Assembly: GCA_035532475.1 (NCBI GenBank)
Contig: DATKQY010000042.1
Location: 1 to 64,000 of the forward strand
Direction of reading: 5' to 3'
DNA length: 64,000 nt
Source: DATKQY01 sp035532475
GTDB lineage: Bacteria; Actinomycetota; Acidimicrobiia; Acidimicrobiales; Bog-793
In this document: in pieces, positions 44,921 through 53,903 of the stretch
Numbering within the stretch: position 1 is the first letter of the stretch
How the letters are laid out: each line of letters opens with the position of its first letter
Program-made: the position numbers and the translations under genes
Notes under the pieces: model-generated
Told to the model about the DNA's origin: nothing
The model's database searches: none
Seen by the model: the letters and a program-made list of their open reading frames with translations, nothing else

Positions 44921-45970
44921 TCAGCGCTTCGGGCGCAGCAGCGTCTCGTCGGCCGCGCTCAGCCGGTCCGCCGCCGTCCTCGCCTGGTGCCAATAGGGGT
45001 AGATGAGCGGCAGCGCGCTGACCTCGTCGAGCCGGTCCCTCGCCGCCTCGTCGAGCGTCAGCGCCGCAGCGCCCAGGTTGTCCGCCAGCTGGGCCTCGGT
45101 GCGTGCGCCGATGATCACGGAGCTCACGGCAGGCTTGCCGAGCAGGTAGGCGAGCGCCACCTGCGCGGACGAGACCCCACGGGCCTCGGCCACCTCGATG
45201 AGCGCCTCGATGATGTCGTACGTGTGCGCCTGGTCGTACACGGGTGGCTCCCCCCAGGCGGTCGCGTGGCGGGAGCCCGCCGGTGGCTCCTGACCGCGGT
45301 GGTACTTGCCGCTCAGCAGGCCGCCCGCGAGCGGGCTCCACACGAGGATGCCGAGGCCCTGGTCGATGGCGGCCGGTACCAGCTCGTACTCCGCTTCGCG
45401 ATTGAGCAGCGAATAGTAGATCTGGTGGCTCACGTAGCGCTGCAGGCCGAGGCGGTCAGCGAGGCCGAGCGCCTTCATCAGGTGCCAGCCGGAGTGGTTC
45501 GAGCAGCCGATGTAGCGCACCTTGCCCTGATGGACGAGGGTGTCGAGGGTGTCGAGCGTCTCCTCGGTCGGCGTCACGCCGTCCCGCTCGTGCACCTGGT
45601 AGAGGTCGATGTAGTCCGTATTCAGGCGGCGCAGGCTCGCCTCGACGGCCCGCATCAGGTAGCCGCGGGAGAGCCCGGCGTCGTTCGGGCCACCACCCAT
45701 CGGGAAGCGGGCCTTCGTCGCGAGCACGACGCTGTCCCGGCGGCCCTTCAAGACCTCGCCGACGATCTCCTCGGAGCGACCCTCGGAGTAGACGTCGGCG
45801 GTGTCGACGACGTTGACGCCGGCGTCGAGCGCCATGTCGACGATGCGACGGGCCTCGTCCACCTGGGTGTCCCCGACGGCCGAGAAGTTCCCCCTGCCGC
45901 CGAAGGTCATGGTCCCGAGCGCGAGCGACGAGACCTTCAGTCCCGAGCTGCCGAGCTGGCGGTACTCCAT
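44921..45970 (-). CDS. Aldo/keto reductase
   Basis: This 349-residue TIM-barrel NADPH oxidoreductase carries the catalytic tetrad Asp (VVDTADVYS), Tyr (same segment), Lys (VLATKARF) and His (LYQVHERD). The C-terminal cofactor segment VSSVIIGARTEAQLADNLGA is intact. It is related to the YajO/Gfo-like AKR group; the substrate is unknown. TACGCT near 46066-46071 (minus) may be its -10. DUF488 follows downstream. Confidence 0.92.
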   Translation of the reverse strand: MEYRQLGSSGLKVSSLALGTMTFGGRGNFSAVGDTQVDEARRIVDMALDAGVNVVDTADVYSEGRSEEIVGEVLKGRRDSVVLATKARFPMGGGPNDAGLSRGYLMRAVEASLRRLNTDYIDLYQVHERDGVTPTEETLDTLDTLVHQGKVRYIGCSNHSGWHLMKALGLADRLGLQRYVSHQIYYSLLNREAEYELVPAAIDQGLGILVWSPLAGGLLSGKYHRGQEPPAGSRHATAWGEPPVYDQAHTYDIIEALIEVAEARGVSSAQVALAYLLGKPAVSSVIIGARTEAQLADNLGAAALTLDEAARDRLDEVSALPLIYPYWHQARTAADRLSAADETLLRPKR

Positions 45971-46109
45971 GAGAACGACCTCCTTGTCGTGCTCGGGCCC
46001 TCCTCGACGCGCGCCGCGCGCGCCGGACCGGGTCCGGCAGCCTGTGTGCCCCGCCCTCCGAAGCGAGCGTACCGGCCCTTCGCCGTGGGGACGGCAGCCG
46101 GGGCGCCCG

Positions 46110-46115
46110 TATGAT
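46110..46115 (+). promoter_or_regulatory. -10 hexamer of a likely near-leaderless promoter (adenylate kinase-like)
   Basis: TATGAT, a 5/6 match to TATAAT, lies 8 bases before the GTG at 46124. No Shine-Dalgarno is visible. Confidence 0.45.
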
Positions 46116-46123
46116 CCCCGGTC

Positions 46124-46720
46124 GTGGACGCCCTCAGAGTGGTGGCGCTCGGACCGCCGGGCTCGGGCAAGAGCACGCTCGGCCGCCTGCTGTCAGAGCG
46201 CGCGCACGTCCCGTGGATCTCGACGGGGGACCAGTTGCGCCAGGAGATCGCCCGGGCCACGCCCCTCGGCCGGGCGGCCGAGCCGTTGGTCAGCGCGGGC
46301 CTGCTCGTCCCCGACGAGCTCGTCGCCGAGCTCGTCCATGGCCGCCTCGTTCGGCTCGGACCCGACGAGGGCTACGTCCTCGACGGCTATCCCCGGACGA
46401 GGACGCAGGCGGAGGAGCTGTGGAGCTGGGCCCGCGCCCGCGGAGTGGAGCCGAGCGCGGTGCTCGAGCTCGACGTGGCGGAATCCGTGCTGTTCGGGCG
46501 CGTGCGCGAGCGGGCGGGGCGCGAGCGGCGCTCGGACGACGATCCGGCGACCTTCGCCGAGCGCATGGACGTCTACCGTGACGAGACGGTGCCCGTCGTC
46601 GACTTCTTCCGCGACCGGGGCGTGCTCCGCCCGATCGACGGGCGGGGAAGCATCGAGGAGGTGCTGGCCCGGGCGGAGTTCGCCCTCGGACAGGGCGAGC
46701 GCGCCGACGCCGGGTCCTGA
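46124..46720 (+). CDS. Adenylate kinase-like nucleoside monophosphate kinase, short LID
   Basis: This 198-residue P-loop kinase has GPPGSGKSTLGRLL, the NMP-binding ISTGDQLR, the VLDGYPRTRTQAE motif and a LID region reduced to about RERRSDDDPATFAERM, with no zinc cysteines. The usual bacterial adenylate kinase with a long LID lies in ribosomal-protein clusters, so this may be a second copy or a UMP/CMP-type relative. It stands alone, converging on the ABC substrate-binding gene. Confidence 0.85.
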   Translation: MDALRVVALGPPGSGKSTLGRLLSERAHVPWISTGDQLRQEIARATPLGRAAEPLVSAGLLVPDELVAELVHGRLVRLGPDEGYVLDGYPRTRTQAEELWSWARARGVEPSAVLELDVAESVLFGRVRERAGRERRSDDDPATFAERMDVYRDETVPVVDFFRDRGVLRPIDGRGSIEEVLARAEFALGQGERADAGS

Positions 46721-46791
46721 GGTTCGCGCCCGCCACGCGACTCGAAGACGCCGCGCGCTCGGCGCCGGCCGGGCCCGGTGCCGATCGCGGC

Positions 46792-46821
46792 GCAGGGCCG
46801 GTGCTGTCGCACCGGCCCTGC
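46792..46821. terminator. Strong bidirectional hairpin between convergent genes
   Basis: A perfect 13-bp stem (GCAGGGCCGGTGC / its complement) with loop TGTC lies between the kinase stop (46720) and the substrate-binding gene stop (46859, minus). A second 8-bp inverted repeat follows at 46837-46853. It is the longest perfect stem noted in the window, and it sits where two converging transcripts should end. Confidence 0.65.
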
Positions 46822-46858
46822 ATCCGCGTCCAACCTGCGGCGCCAGGCGCCGCGGACC

Positions 46859-48115
46859 TCAGCCCTTGAAGAGGGCCGCGGTGCCGTTCGGCTTGATGAT
46901 CTCCATGGCCGCGAGGACCTGGGTGATGTTCTCGTAGTTGTTCGGGTTACGGTTCCAGACGATCCCGAGCGTGTTGATGTTCAGGTGCTGGAGCGCGTTC
47001 TTCACCGCGGGCTCGCTGATCGTCCCGGCCTTGTGGATGGCCCAGGCGATCTCCAGACCCGCGTCCCAGCCTTCCTGGCTGTTGTCGATCTGGTTCTCGC
47101 TCGTGAAGTTCGCCGCCTTCATGCCGGCGAAGTACTGGGTCAGGCCGGCGGCCGTCGCCTTGGCCTGGACCGAGGTGCCCTGCTTCGCCGCGACGAGCCA
47201 GTTCTGCATCGAGCCCAGGACGTAGATGTTCTGCATGTTCTTCGCGCCACCGGCTGCGGCGATGAAGCTCGGGAGCTCACACGCCGAGCACTCACTGATC
47301 GGGATCGTCGGGTCCTGTGCACGGATCGCCTTGATCGCCGTGATCGAGTCGGTGCCCGGCACGAGGCCGAAGTCGATCAGCTGCGGCTTCGCCGCGAGCA
47401 GCGACAGGACGTTCGAGGTGATGTCGGTCGCGCCGAACGGGAAGATCGACGTTGCCACGAGCTTGAAGTGGTACTGCTTCGCCAGGGCCTCCATGTCGCC
47501 CTGGTTGGCGAGGCAGACCGAGCCGCAGTTGTCCTCGATCAGGGCGACACGGCTGTAGTGGCGCGGCACGACGATGTTCTGCACCGTCGCGAGGTCGTCC
47601 TGGTAGAAGACGTCATAGAAGCCCGGGAACGCGTAGGAGTGCTCCTCGGCGGCCGGGTAGCCGTTGCTCTGCCAACCCGAGGAGAGGCTGATGAGCGGCA
47701 CGTGGTACTGGATCGCGATCGGCATCGCCGAGAGCGTGTCGGCACCGGACTCCGGCCCCACGATGAAGCTCGCCTTCTTCTGAAGGATGCACTCCCTCGC
47801 GATCGCCTCGGACTGAGCCGCCGACGACTGGTTGTTGATGTAGAAGTAGTTGAACTTGTGGCCGTCGATGCCGCCATGCTGGTTGATGTACCTGAAGTAG
47901 GCGATCGCGCCGTAGTTGTCGGTCGCGCCGATCTGCGTGTAGCCACCCGACAGCGCCAGGTCGCCACAGACGTTGATCACGGACCCAGATGCGTGCTGTG
48001 TCGCCTTCGCCGCCTGGGTCGCGCCCGAGGCGGTGAGGCCGACGGCGCCGAAGAGCGCCAGCGCGGTCGCAGCGGTCGTCACACCCGCGAGTGTGACGAA
48101 TGATCTCCGCTTCAT
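46859..48115 (-). CDS. Periplasmic-type substrate-binding protein of a HAAT/LIV ABC transporter
   Basis: The product has 418 residues, with an N-terminal signal peptide (MKRRSF then a ~20-residue hydrophobic core, cleavage near residue 36 after an Ala-x-Ala-like stretch) and no lipobox Cys. The rest is a type I periplasmic-binding fold (Peripla_BP_6) with an N-terminal ALSGGYTQIG strand. LIV-type proteins bind branched amino acids, amides, urea or aromatic acids; four Cys in the mature domain (~125-260) are unusual for the class. The ligand cannot be told from sequence. It has its own promoter and an RBS (GGGGGAG) seven bases before the ATG. Confidence 0.9.
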   Translation of the reverse strand: MKRRSFVTLAGVTTAATALALFGAVGLTASGATQAAKATQHASGSVINVCGDLALSGGYTQIGATDNYGAIAYFRYINQHGGIDGHKFNYFYINNQSSAAQSEAIARECILQKKASFIVGPESGADTLSAMPIAIQYHVPLISLSSGWQSNGYPAAEEHSYAFPGFYDVFYQDDLATVQNIVVPRHYSRVALIEDNCGSVCLANQGDMEALAKQYHFKLVATSIFPFGATDITSNVLSLLAAKPQLIDFGLVPGTDSITAIKAIRAQDPTIPISECSACELPSFIAAAGGAKNMQNIYVLGSMQNWLVAAKQGTSVQAKATAAGLTQYFAGMKAANFTSENQIDNSQEGWDAGLEIAWAIHKAGTISEPAVKNALQHLNINTLGIVWNRNPNNYENITQVLAAMEIIKPNGTAALFKG

Positions 48116-48134
48116 ATATCTCCCCCTGTCCCAT

Positions 48135-48186
48135 GCCCGACTCGGGCGATGTCCTGAGTATTACAGTTTCGTGACGGTAGCACCAA
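48135..48186 (-). promoter_or_regulatory. Promoter and operator-like repeat of the substrate-binding protein gene
   Basis: On the minus strand, -35 TTGGTG (48181-48186), a 17-bp spacer and -10 TAATAC (48158-48163) would start transcription near 48151. A perfect inverted repeat GCCCGA-C-TCGGGC (48135-48147) lies just downstream of +1. The region is AT-rich compared with its surroundings. Confidence 0.55.
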
Positions 48187-48270
48187 ATACGCCAAGTTTC
48201 CCTGCTAGTCCTGCCAGCCTGCTCCCCCTTCCACTACGAATCCACGACCCCGACGATCCGCTCAGGGGGC

Positions 48271-50190
48271 CTAGACGCCCATGAGCAGCGTGCCGACGAG
48301 CGGCGAGCCCCGGAACTCCTCGGCGGTCCCCTCGAACACGAGCCGACCCGTCGCGAGCACGAAGATGCGTTCGGCGATGGCCGCGACGAGGCCAAGGTCG
48401 TGCTCGACCAGCACGACGCAGGTCAGCTCGGCCACGGTCCGTAGCACGTCCTTCAGCTCCTCGCGCTGGGCCTCAGAGAGCCCGGACGCCGGCTCGTCGA
48501 GGAGCAGGACGCGGGGCTTGCTCGCGATCGCGCGGGCGAGCTCCACCATGCGCTGGCGCTCCAGGGTGAGCGAGGTCGCCTCGAGGCCGGCCAGGTCGCC
48601 GAGCCCGAGGTACTCGAGGGCCTCCATCGCCCGGTCGCGCGCGTCGGCGAGGCGGTTCCTGACGATGCCCCGCGCGATCGTCGCACGGTTCGAGTCCAGG
48701 CACGCCACGGCGACGTTGTCGATCACCGTCCGCCCGCGGATGAGGTGCACGGCCTGGAACGTCCGGCTCACCCCGAGGTGGAAGCGCTCCGAGGCGGGGA
48801 GCCGGGTGATCTCGCGCTCGCCGAGCGAGACGCCGCCGGCGGAGGGGCTGACACTGCCGCCGATGACGTTGAGCAGCGTCGTCTTCCCCGCGCCGTTCGG
48901 CCCGCAGAGCCCGAAGATGCCCCTCGACGGTAGGGAGAACGAGACATCGTCGAGCACCTTCAGGCCGCCGTACTCCTTGTTCACGCCCGAGCAGGCGAGG
49001 GTGCCGTCACCCGAGCCGCCCCGCTCGGCAACGCGCTCCGCCCAGCTCAGCCGGAACGGTGAGTTCGACGCAGCTACGCCGCGCTCCTCGTGGGACTCGC
49101 CCGCCTCGAGCGCCTGCTCGACCTCGGCGTCGAGCGCGCCCGGGACGCCGGGCAGCACCAGTGACGAGACGCCCCGACCTCCGGCTCGGCGCGCGCGCGC
49201 CCACGCGACGAGCGTCAGCCCGATGCCCGCCAGCCCCTCGGGCTCGATCAGGAGCACCGCGGTGATGAGCACACCCTCGATGATGAGGATGTGGATGCTC
49301 ACGAAGTTGCTCGCGCCCTGCACGTACTGGATCGCGAACGCGCCGATGACCGCCCCGATCACGCTGCGGCGGCCGCCGACGAAGAGCATCATCAGCAACG
49401 ACAGCTCCGTCGTCACCCCGACGAGCGTCGCCGGGACGAACTGCTCCGTCCCTGCGTACATGGCGCCGCCGAGCGAGGCGAGCATGGAGCCCACGACGAA
49501 CAGCTCGAGCTTGCGGCGCGGGGTCGACACGCCCATCGCCGCCGCGGTCCCCTCGCTCACCCCGAGGGCGAAGAACTCGAGACCGATGTCGGAGGACAGG
49601 ATCCGTGAACCGATGAAGACGACGATCGAGATGATGACGACCACGACGAGGCCGTTGCCCACCACGGTGGCGGTGACCGAGCTCGACGTCCACAGGCTCC
49701 CGGTCAGCGGCATCCCGACGGCTCCGCCGAGGTAACCGGCCGAGCTCAGGTAACCGGTCGCGATGAGCGGGAACATGATCGTCGCCACCGCGAGGGCGAG
49801 CCCCGGCGCCTTCGTGACGACCCTGCCGATGAGCGTCGCCGCGATGCCGCTGCCGAGCGTCACGATGACGGCGGCGAGCGGGACGCCGATGCCGGCGTCG
49901 ACGTTCAGCGCGGCGACGCCGTATGCGCCGAGGCCCATGAAGACCGACTGGCTGAAGGCGATCTGCTGGCTGAAGCCGATCTGGATCGCCATGCCGGCGG
50001 TGACGATCGCGTACGTGAGCGAGAGGACGAAGACGCTCCCCACGTACTGCTGGGCGAAGAAGGCCATCATGATGATGCCGGCCACGAGCACGAAGCCCGT
50101 CGAGAGCAGCGGCCCCCGAAGCGTGGTTCCGCGTCCGGAGCGGGCCGAGGCGGACCGCGAGGGCTTGTCCGCGAGCACCGAGGTGGCCAT
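48271..50190 (-). CDS. Fused LivM-type permease and LivG-type ATPase
   Basis: The product has 639 residues. Residues ~1-330 are a LivM-like permease with ~9 hydrophobic segments (FVLSLTYAIVTAGMAIQIGFSQQIAFS motif near 55-80). A linker (~330-395) precedes an ABC ATPase with Walker A GPNGAGKTT, Walker B RVLLLDEPASGL and H-loop VVLVEHDLGLV. The signature loop reads SLTLERQRMVELARAI, with Glu where LivG usually has Gly. The ATG overlaps nothing; livH ends 3 bp upstream. Such fusions occur in some actinobacteria. Confidence 0.93.
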   Translation of the reverse strand: MATSVLADKPSRSASARSGRGTTLRGPLLSTGFVLVAGIIMMAFFAQQYVGSVFVLSLTYAIVTAGMAIQIGFSQQIAFSQSVFMGLGAYGVAALNVDAGIGVPLAAVIVTLGSGIAATLIGRVVTKAPGLALAVATIMFPLIATGYLSSAGYLGGAVGMPLTGSLWTSSSVTATVVGNGLVVVVIISIVVFIGSRILSSDIGLEFFALGVSEGTAAAMGVSTPRRKLELFVVGSMLASLGGAMYAGTEQFVPATLVGVTTELSLLMMLFVGGRRSVIGAVIGAFAIQYVQGASNFVSIHILIIEGVLITAVLLIEPEGLAGIGLTLVAWARARRAGGRGVSSLVLPGVPGALDAEVEQALEAGESHEERGVAASNSPFRLSWAERVAERGGSGDGTLACSGVNKEYGGLKVLDDVSFSLPSRGIFGLCGPNGAGKTTLLNVIGGSVSPSAGGVSLGEREITRLPASERFHLGVSRTFQAVHLIRGRTVIDNVAVACLDSNRATIARGIVRNRLADARDRAMEALEYLGLGDLAGLEATSLTLERQRMVELARAIASKPRVLLLDEPASGLSEAQREELKDVLRTVAELTCVVLVEHDLGLVAAIAERIFVLATGRLVFEGTAEEFRGSPLVGTLLMGV

Positions 50191-50192
50191 GG

Positions 50193-51077
50193 CTAGCTCC
50201 CCACCGCGACGTCGAGGCCCATCGCACTCGGTCGCAGGAGCACCAGGCCCGCGAGGATCGCGTAGAGGATCGTGTCGTTGTACTGCGTGCTCACGTAGCC
50301 GCCGAGGATCGACTCGAGGACGCCGATCGCCACCCCGGCGACGACGGCACGGCCCGGCTTTTGGAAGCCGGCGTACGCGGCGGCGATGAACCCGGTGAGG
50401 CTGATCGCCGAGCCGGTGTTGAACGAGTAGCCGGTGAGCGGCGACTGGAGGATGCCGAAGACCGCGGCGAGCACCGCCGTCACGACGAAGATGCTCCGGC
50501 GGTACTGGCGGGTGTCCACCCCGACGATGCGCGCGCCGATGTAGTTCTCGCCACACGCCTCGACCGCCTTGCCGGCGAGGGTGAAGCGGATGAAGGAGGC
50601 GAAGAGCACCCCGCTCACGACGGCGCAGCCGAGGACGAGCAGCCCCGAGCGCTCGAAGTGGAGCGAGCCGAGGCTCAGCGAGTTCCCCTGCCACAGCGTC
50701 GGCGCGGCGTAGACGTTCGTGCCGAAGAGGATCTCCGCGAGGCCCTCGAGGAAGAACGAGAGCGCAAAGGTGAAGAAGAAGGTGATGACGATGCCCTCTT
50801 GGCGGCGCTTGCCGTCTTGGGCGAGGCGCAGGATGACCCGGTCGTAGAGGTAGGCGGCGGCGCCCGCCGCGGCGAGCGTCGCGAAGATGGCGCCCGCCAC
50901 CGGCCAGTGGTGCACGCGAACGAGGTTGTCGACGCCGAGGGCGCCGATCATCGCGAAGTCACCGACCGCGAGGTTCAAGATGTTGCTGACGCGAAACCAC
51001 AGCGCCACGCAGACGGCGAAGACGGCATAGATGGATCCGGTGATCAGCCCAGCGATGATGAGGTTGCCGAGCTTCAT
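50193..51077 (-). CDS. LivH-type ABC transporter permease
   Basis: The product has 294 residues and about eight hydrophobic segments in the LivH pattern (NLIIAGLITGSIYAVFAVCVALWFRVSNILNLAVGDFAM at the N-terminus, spread over residues 4-40). It forms the channel with the LivM half. GGG/AGG-type purine runs precede the ATG at 51077. It lies 42 bp downstream of livF and 3 bp before the fused permease-ATPase. Confidence 0.94.
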   Translation of the reverse strand: MKLGNLIIAGLITGSIYAVFAVCVALWFRVSNILNLAVGDFAMIGALGVDNLVRVHHWPVAGAIFATLAAAGAAAYLYDRVILRLAQDGKRRQEGIVITFFFTFALSFFLEGLAEILFGTNVYAAPTLWQGNSLSLGSLHFERSGLLVLGCAVVSGVLFASFIRFTLAGKAVEACGENYIGARIVGVDTRQYRRSIFVVTAVLAAVFGILQSPLTGYSFNTGSAISLTGFIAAAYAGFQKPGRAVVAGVAIGVLESILGGYVSTQYNDTILYAILAGLVLLRPSAMGLDVAVGS

Positions 51078-51119
51078 CGCTCGGCACCCGGGCGGCAGGG
51101 GGCCGGCAGGCGGCGCGCC

Positions 51120-51794
51120 TCAGACGACGACGCCATTGCGGACCTCCACCTGCCGGCTCGCGATCTGCAGAGCTCGCTTCGGCGCCTCTTCCACGATGAT
51201 CAGGGTCCGTCCTTCCTGGTGGATCCGTGACAACGCCTCGTAGACGCGCTTGCTGATCGCCTCGGCGAGCCCGAGGCACGGCTCGTCCACGGCGAGGATC
51301 TTCGGATTGGCGGCGAGCCCGCGCGCGATCGCGACCATCTGCTGCTGACCGCCCGAGAGGGTGCCCGCCATCTGGCGCAGGTGCGGCTCGAGGTCCGGGA
51401 ACAGGTCGAGCGCTCGCTGGTAGGGCTCGGAGGTGCGCGCCTTGCGCAGATTGCGGGTCCAGCTGTAGCAGCCGAGCACGATGTTGTCGGTCACCGAGAG
51501 GTTCGGGTAGAGCTGCCGGCGCTCCGGTACGAGCGTGAGCCCCCGACGCGCCATGAACATCACGTCGCCAGCAGGCGCTGTGGTCCCGAAGATCTCGACC
51601 CGGCCGTGTCGCGCCGTCAGGCCGACCATGCCCATCACGATGCTGCTCTTGCCGTTGCCGTTCGGACCGACGATGGCGACGGACTCGCCCTCGTTCACGA
51701 CGAACGTCGCGTCGTGCACCGCGACCACGTTCCCATAGGTCACGGACATCTTCGACACGTTCAGCGCAGGGACCTTAGCGACCACGGCCCTCAC
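51120..51794 (-). CDS. LivF-type ABC transporter ATPase
   Basis: The product has 224 residues with Walker A GPNGNGKSS, the signature LSGGQQQM, Walker B ILAVDEPCLGL and the switch strand TLIIVEEAPKRAL, where LivF proteins usually have Gln (VEQ) at the H-loop position. It is first in livF-livH-livMG. The GTG start follows a 23-codon upstream ORF by 9 bases. A TTGACA promoter lies 250 bp upstream. Confidence 0.93.
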   Translation of the reverse strand: MRAVVAKVPALNVSKMSVTYGNVVAVHDATFVVNEGESVAIVGPNGNGKSSIVMGMVGLTARHGRVEIFGTTAPAGDVMFMARRGLTLVPERRQLYPNLSVTDNIVLGCYSWTRNLRKARTSEPYQRALDLFPDLEPHLRQMAGTLSGGQQQMVAIARGLAANPKILAVDEPCLGLAEAISKRVYEALSRIHQEGRTLIIVEEAPKRALQIASRQVEVRNGVVV

Positions 51795-52223
51795 GCTCCC
51801 TGTTCACTCGCGCCGCGGCGACCTGGTCCCTCGCCGGTCCCCACGACGCCCTCCCTCGGCAACGACAGCTCGCATCAGTCCTCCGACGCCACGCGGGACG
51901 GGCCGGGCGCAAGCGCACCTGCTCGGAGCGTCGGGGGGAGTGTCGGCTCGAGGACGCGGGCAGACCGTCCGAGCGGCGCGCCGCGCGCCGCGCGCAATAG
52001 TGCAGGCAATCCCCTTGCCCTCGAACGTCTCCCCCGTGGGGCCGACAGTATCCGGCCTCCTCAAGAACTGTCAACGGCATTGCGTGCAACCCTCGTGTAC
52101 GAAATTGCTCATCAGATCTTGTCCACTCCGCGCCCTCGAGACTGGATCCACGACCGCGTCCGATGACGTCCGCGGCCCTCGAGGTGTTGCCCCCCGACGC
52201 GGAGGGCCCTCCCGTCCCGCCTT
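51795..52223 (-). promoter_or_regulatory. Leader and promoter region of the livF operon
   Basis: This 429-bp gap lies between ilvD (which ends at 52224) and livF. On the minus strand it has -35 TTGACA at 52069-52074, an 18-bp spacer and -10 TACTGT at 52045-52050. Transcription from ~52038 gives a ~245-nt leader. A perfect 8-bp GC hairpin (51973-51991, 3-nt loop) precedes the short upstream ORF. The part upstream of -35 (52080-52190) is AT-richer and otherwise unremarkable. Confidence 0.55.
51804..51875 (-). CDS. Arg-rich 23-residue upstream ORF in the livF leader
   Basis: On the minus strand GGAGG lies four bases before an ATG that opens a 23-residue ORF containing eight Arg and ending nine bases before the livF GTG. 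Its first six residues, MRAVVA, are the same as those of LivF, with different codons. It could be a leader peptide that senses translation, a re-initiation ORF or a chance frame. Confidence 0.3.
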   Translation of the reverse strand: MRAVVAEGGRRGDRRGTRSPRRE

Positions 52224-53903
52224 CTACTCGACGAGCACGCCGCCTTCCTGCAACGGGCGCACGAGTCGACTGTAGATGGAGAGCCAGCCGTGCTCGCCTG
52301 AGTCCGGTGCCTGCCGCAGCCGGGCGCGGCGGGCGGTGAGCTCGCTCTCGGGGACCTCGAGGTCCACGACGCGCCGGTTCACGTCGATCGAGATCACGTC
52401 GCCGTTCTCGACGAGGCCGATAGGCCCTCCGGCGGCCGCCTCGGGGCAGACCTCGTTGACGACGAGCCCCCGGTTCGACAGGCCCGACTGCTGGCCGTCG
52501 GTCACGACCGCGACGTCACCGAGGAGGCCCTTGCCGTCGAGCGCGAACACGGTGTTGGAGGCCATCCCCATGCCCGGCGTGCCCCGGGGGCCGATCCCGC
52601 GCAGCACGACGACCTCGCCCGGCTTCACCTCGCCGCGCTGGATCGCCTCGAGCGACTCGGCGGAGGACTCGAAGATGTGCGCCGTGCCCCGGAAGGTGAG
52701 CTCCCGGTCGTCGGCGACCGCGAGCTTGACGATGCCCGTCGCGGGGGCGAGCGAGCCCCGGATGACGACGATCGCGGGTCGGCGGGCGTAGGGGTCGTCC
52801 ATCGTCCGGATGACCTCGCTGCCCGTCGAGGAGGCGTCGTGCAGGTTCTCGCCGACCGTGTGACCGCTCACCGTCATCGCGTCGGTGCGCAGCAGCGGCT
52901 CGAGCTGCTTCATGAGCGCCTTGGCGCCCCCGGCCGCCTCGAACTCCTCGATGACGTGCTCGCCGTTCGGGCGCACCGCGGCGAGCAGCGGGACCTCGTC
53001 GGCCAGCTGCTCGAACAGGCCGTAGACGTCGACGGGGCAGCGCGCCTCGACCGCGATCCCCTGCAGGTGCTTGATCGTGTTGATCGAGCCGCTCACGCTG
53101 AGCATCGCCATGGCCGCGTTCGCGAAGGCGTCGGCAGTGAGGATGGCCCGCGGCGTCAGGTCCTCCCAGACCATCTCCACGATGCGACGCCCGGCGAGCT
53201 CGACGGCTTCCCACATCTTCTCGCTGTTCGCGAGCACCGGCGTCGTGCCCGGCAGCGCCATGCCGAGCGCCTCGGTCACGATGTGCATCGAGTTGGCGGT
53301 TCCCATCCCGGCGCAGACGCCCGGCCCGAGGATGGCGTTCTCGCTCATCTCGCGAAGGTCGTCCGTCGTGAAGGAGGCGCTGCCCGTCGCGCGGCGGGCG
53401 GCGTTCAGCCACACGTCCTCGATGTCGATGTGCTCGCCGCGGTAGGTCCCGCTCGGCTGGTAGCCGCACGGGACCACGATGGTCGGGATGTTCAGCCTGC
53501 CCGCCGCCATGAGCTGGCCGGGGACCGTCTTGTCGCACGAGGCCAGGCAGACCATACCGTCGAGCAACGCGCCCTCCACCGCCACCTCGACGTCGTTCAC
53601 GATCAGGTCGCGGCCCGAGAGGATGTAGCCGCCTCGGTGGCCGGCGCCCGTGATGAAGTCGGCCGGCGCGGCCGTCCGCACCTCGAAGGGGATGCCGCCG
53701 GCGGCGCGGATGGCTTCCTTCATCCGTGCGGCGATGCCGTCGAGGTGGATGAAGCAGGCGGCCAGCGTCGAGGAGGAGTTGACGATGGCGATCTTCGGCT
53801 TCGTCATATCCTCCTCGGAGATCCCGAAGGCGGACCACTCGGCGCGCCGGATCGCCCAGGCGACCGAGCCGACCTCGACGTTGCTGCGCAGCTTCTTGGT
53901 CAT
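52224..53903 (-). CDS. IlvD/Edd-family dehydratase (dihydroxy-acid or sugar-acid dehydratase)
   Basis: This 559-residue Fe-S enzyme dehydrates 2,3-dihydroxy acids. Cluster-ligand motifs CDKTVPGQLMAAGR and GPGVCAGMGTANSMHIV are present, plus GYQPSGTYRGEHIDIEDVWL. The variant motifs and the surrounding oxidoreductases fit a sugar-acid dehydratase subgroup as well as branched-chain IlvD, and I cannot decide from sequence alone. The ATG at 53903 has GGGGGAG; TACGTT at 53971-53976 (minus) is a possible -10. Confidence 0.87.
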   Translation of the reverse strand: MTKKLRSNVEVGSVAWAIRRAEWSAFGISEEDMTKPKIAIVNSSSTLAACFIHLDGIAARMKEAIRAAGGIPFEVRTAAPADFITGAGHRGGYILSGRDLIVNDVEVAVEGALLDGMVCLASCDKTVPGQLMAAGRLNIPTIVVPCGYQPSGTYRGEHIDIEDVWLNAARRATGSASFTTDDLREMSENAILGPGVCAGMGTANSMHIVTEALGMALPGTTPVLANSEKMWEAVELAGRRIVEMVWEDLTPRAILTADAFANAAMAMLSVSGSINTIKHLQGIAVEARCPVDVYGLFEQLADEVPLLAAVRPNGEHVIEEFEAAGGAKALMKQLEPLLRTDAMTVSGHTVGENLHDASSTGSEVIRTMDDPYARRPAIVVIRGSLAPATGIVKLAVADDRELTFRGTAHIFESSAESLEAIQRGEVKPGEVVVLRGIGPRGTPGMGMASNTVFALDGKGLLGDVAVVTDGQQSGLSNRGLVVNEVCPEAAAGGPIGLVENGDVISIDVNRRVVDLEVPESELTARRARLRQAPDSGEHGWLSIYSRLVRPLQEGGVLVE

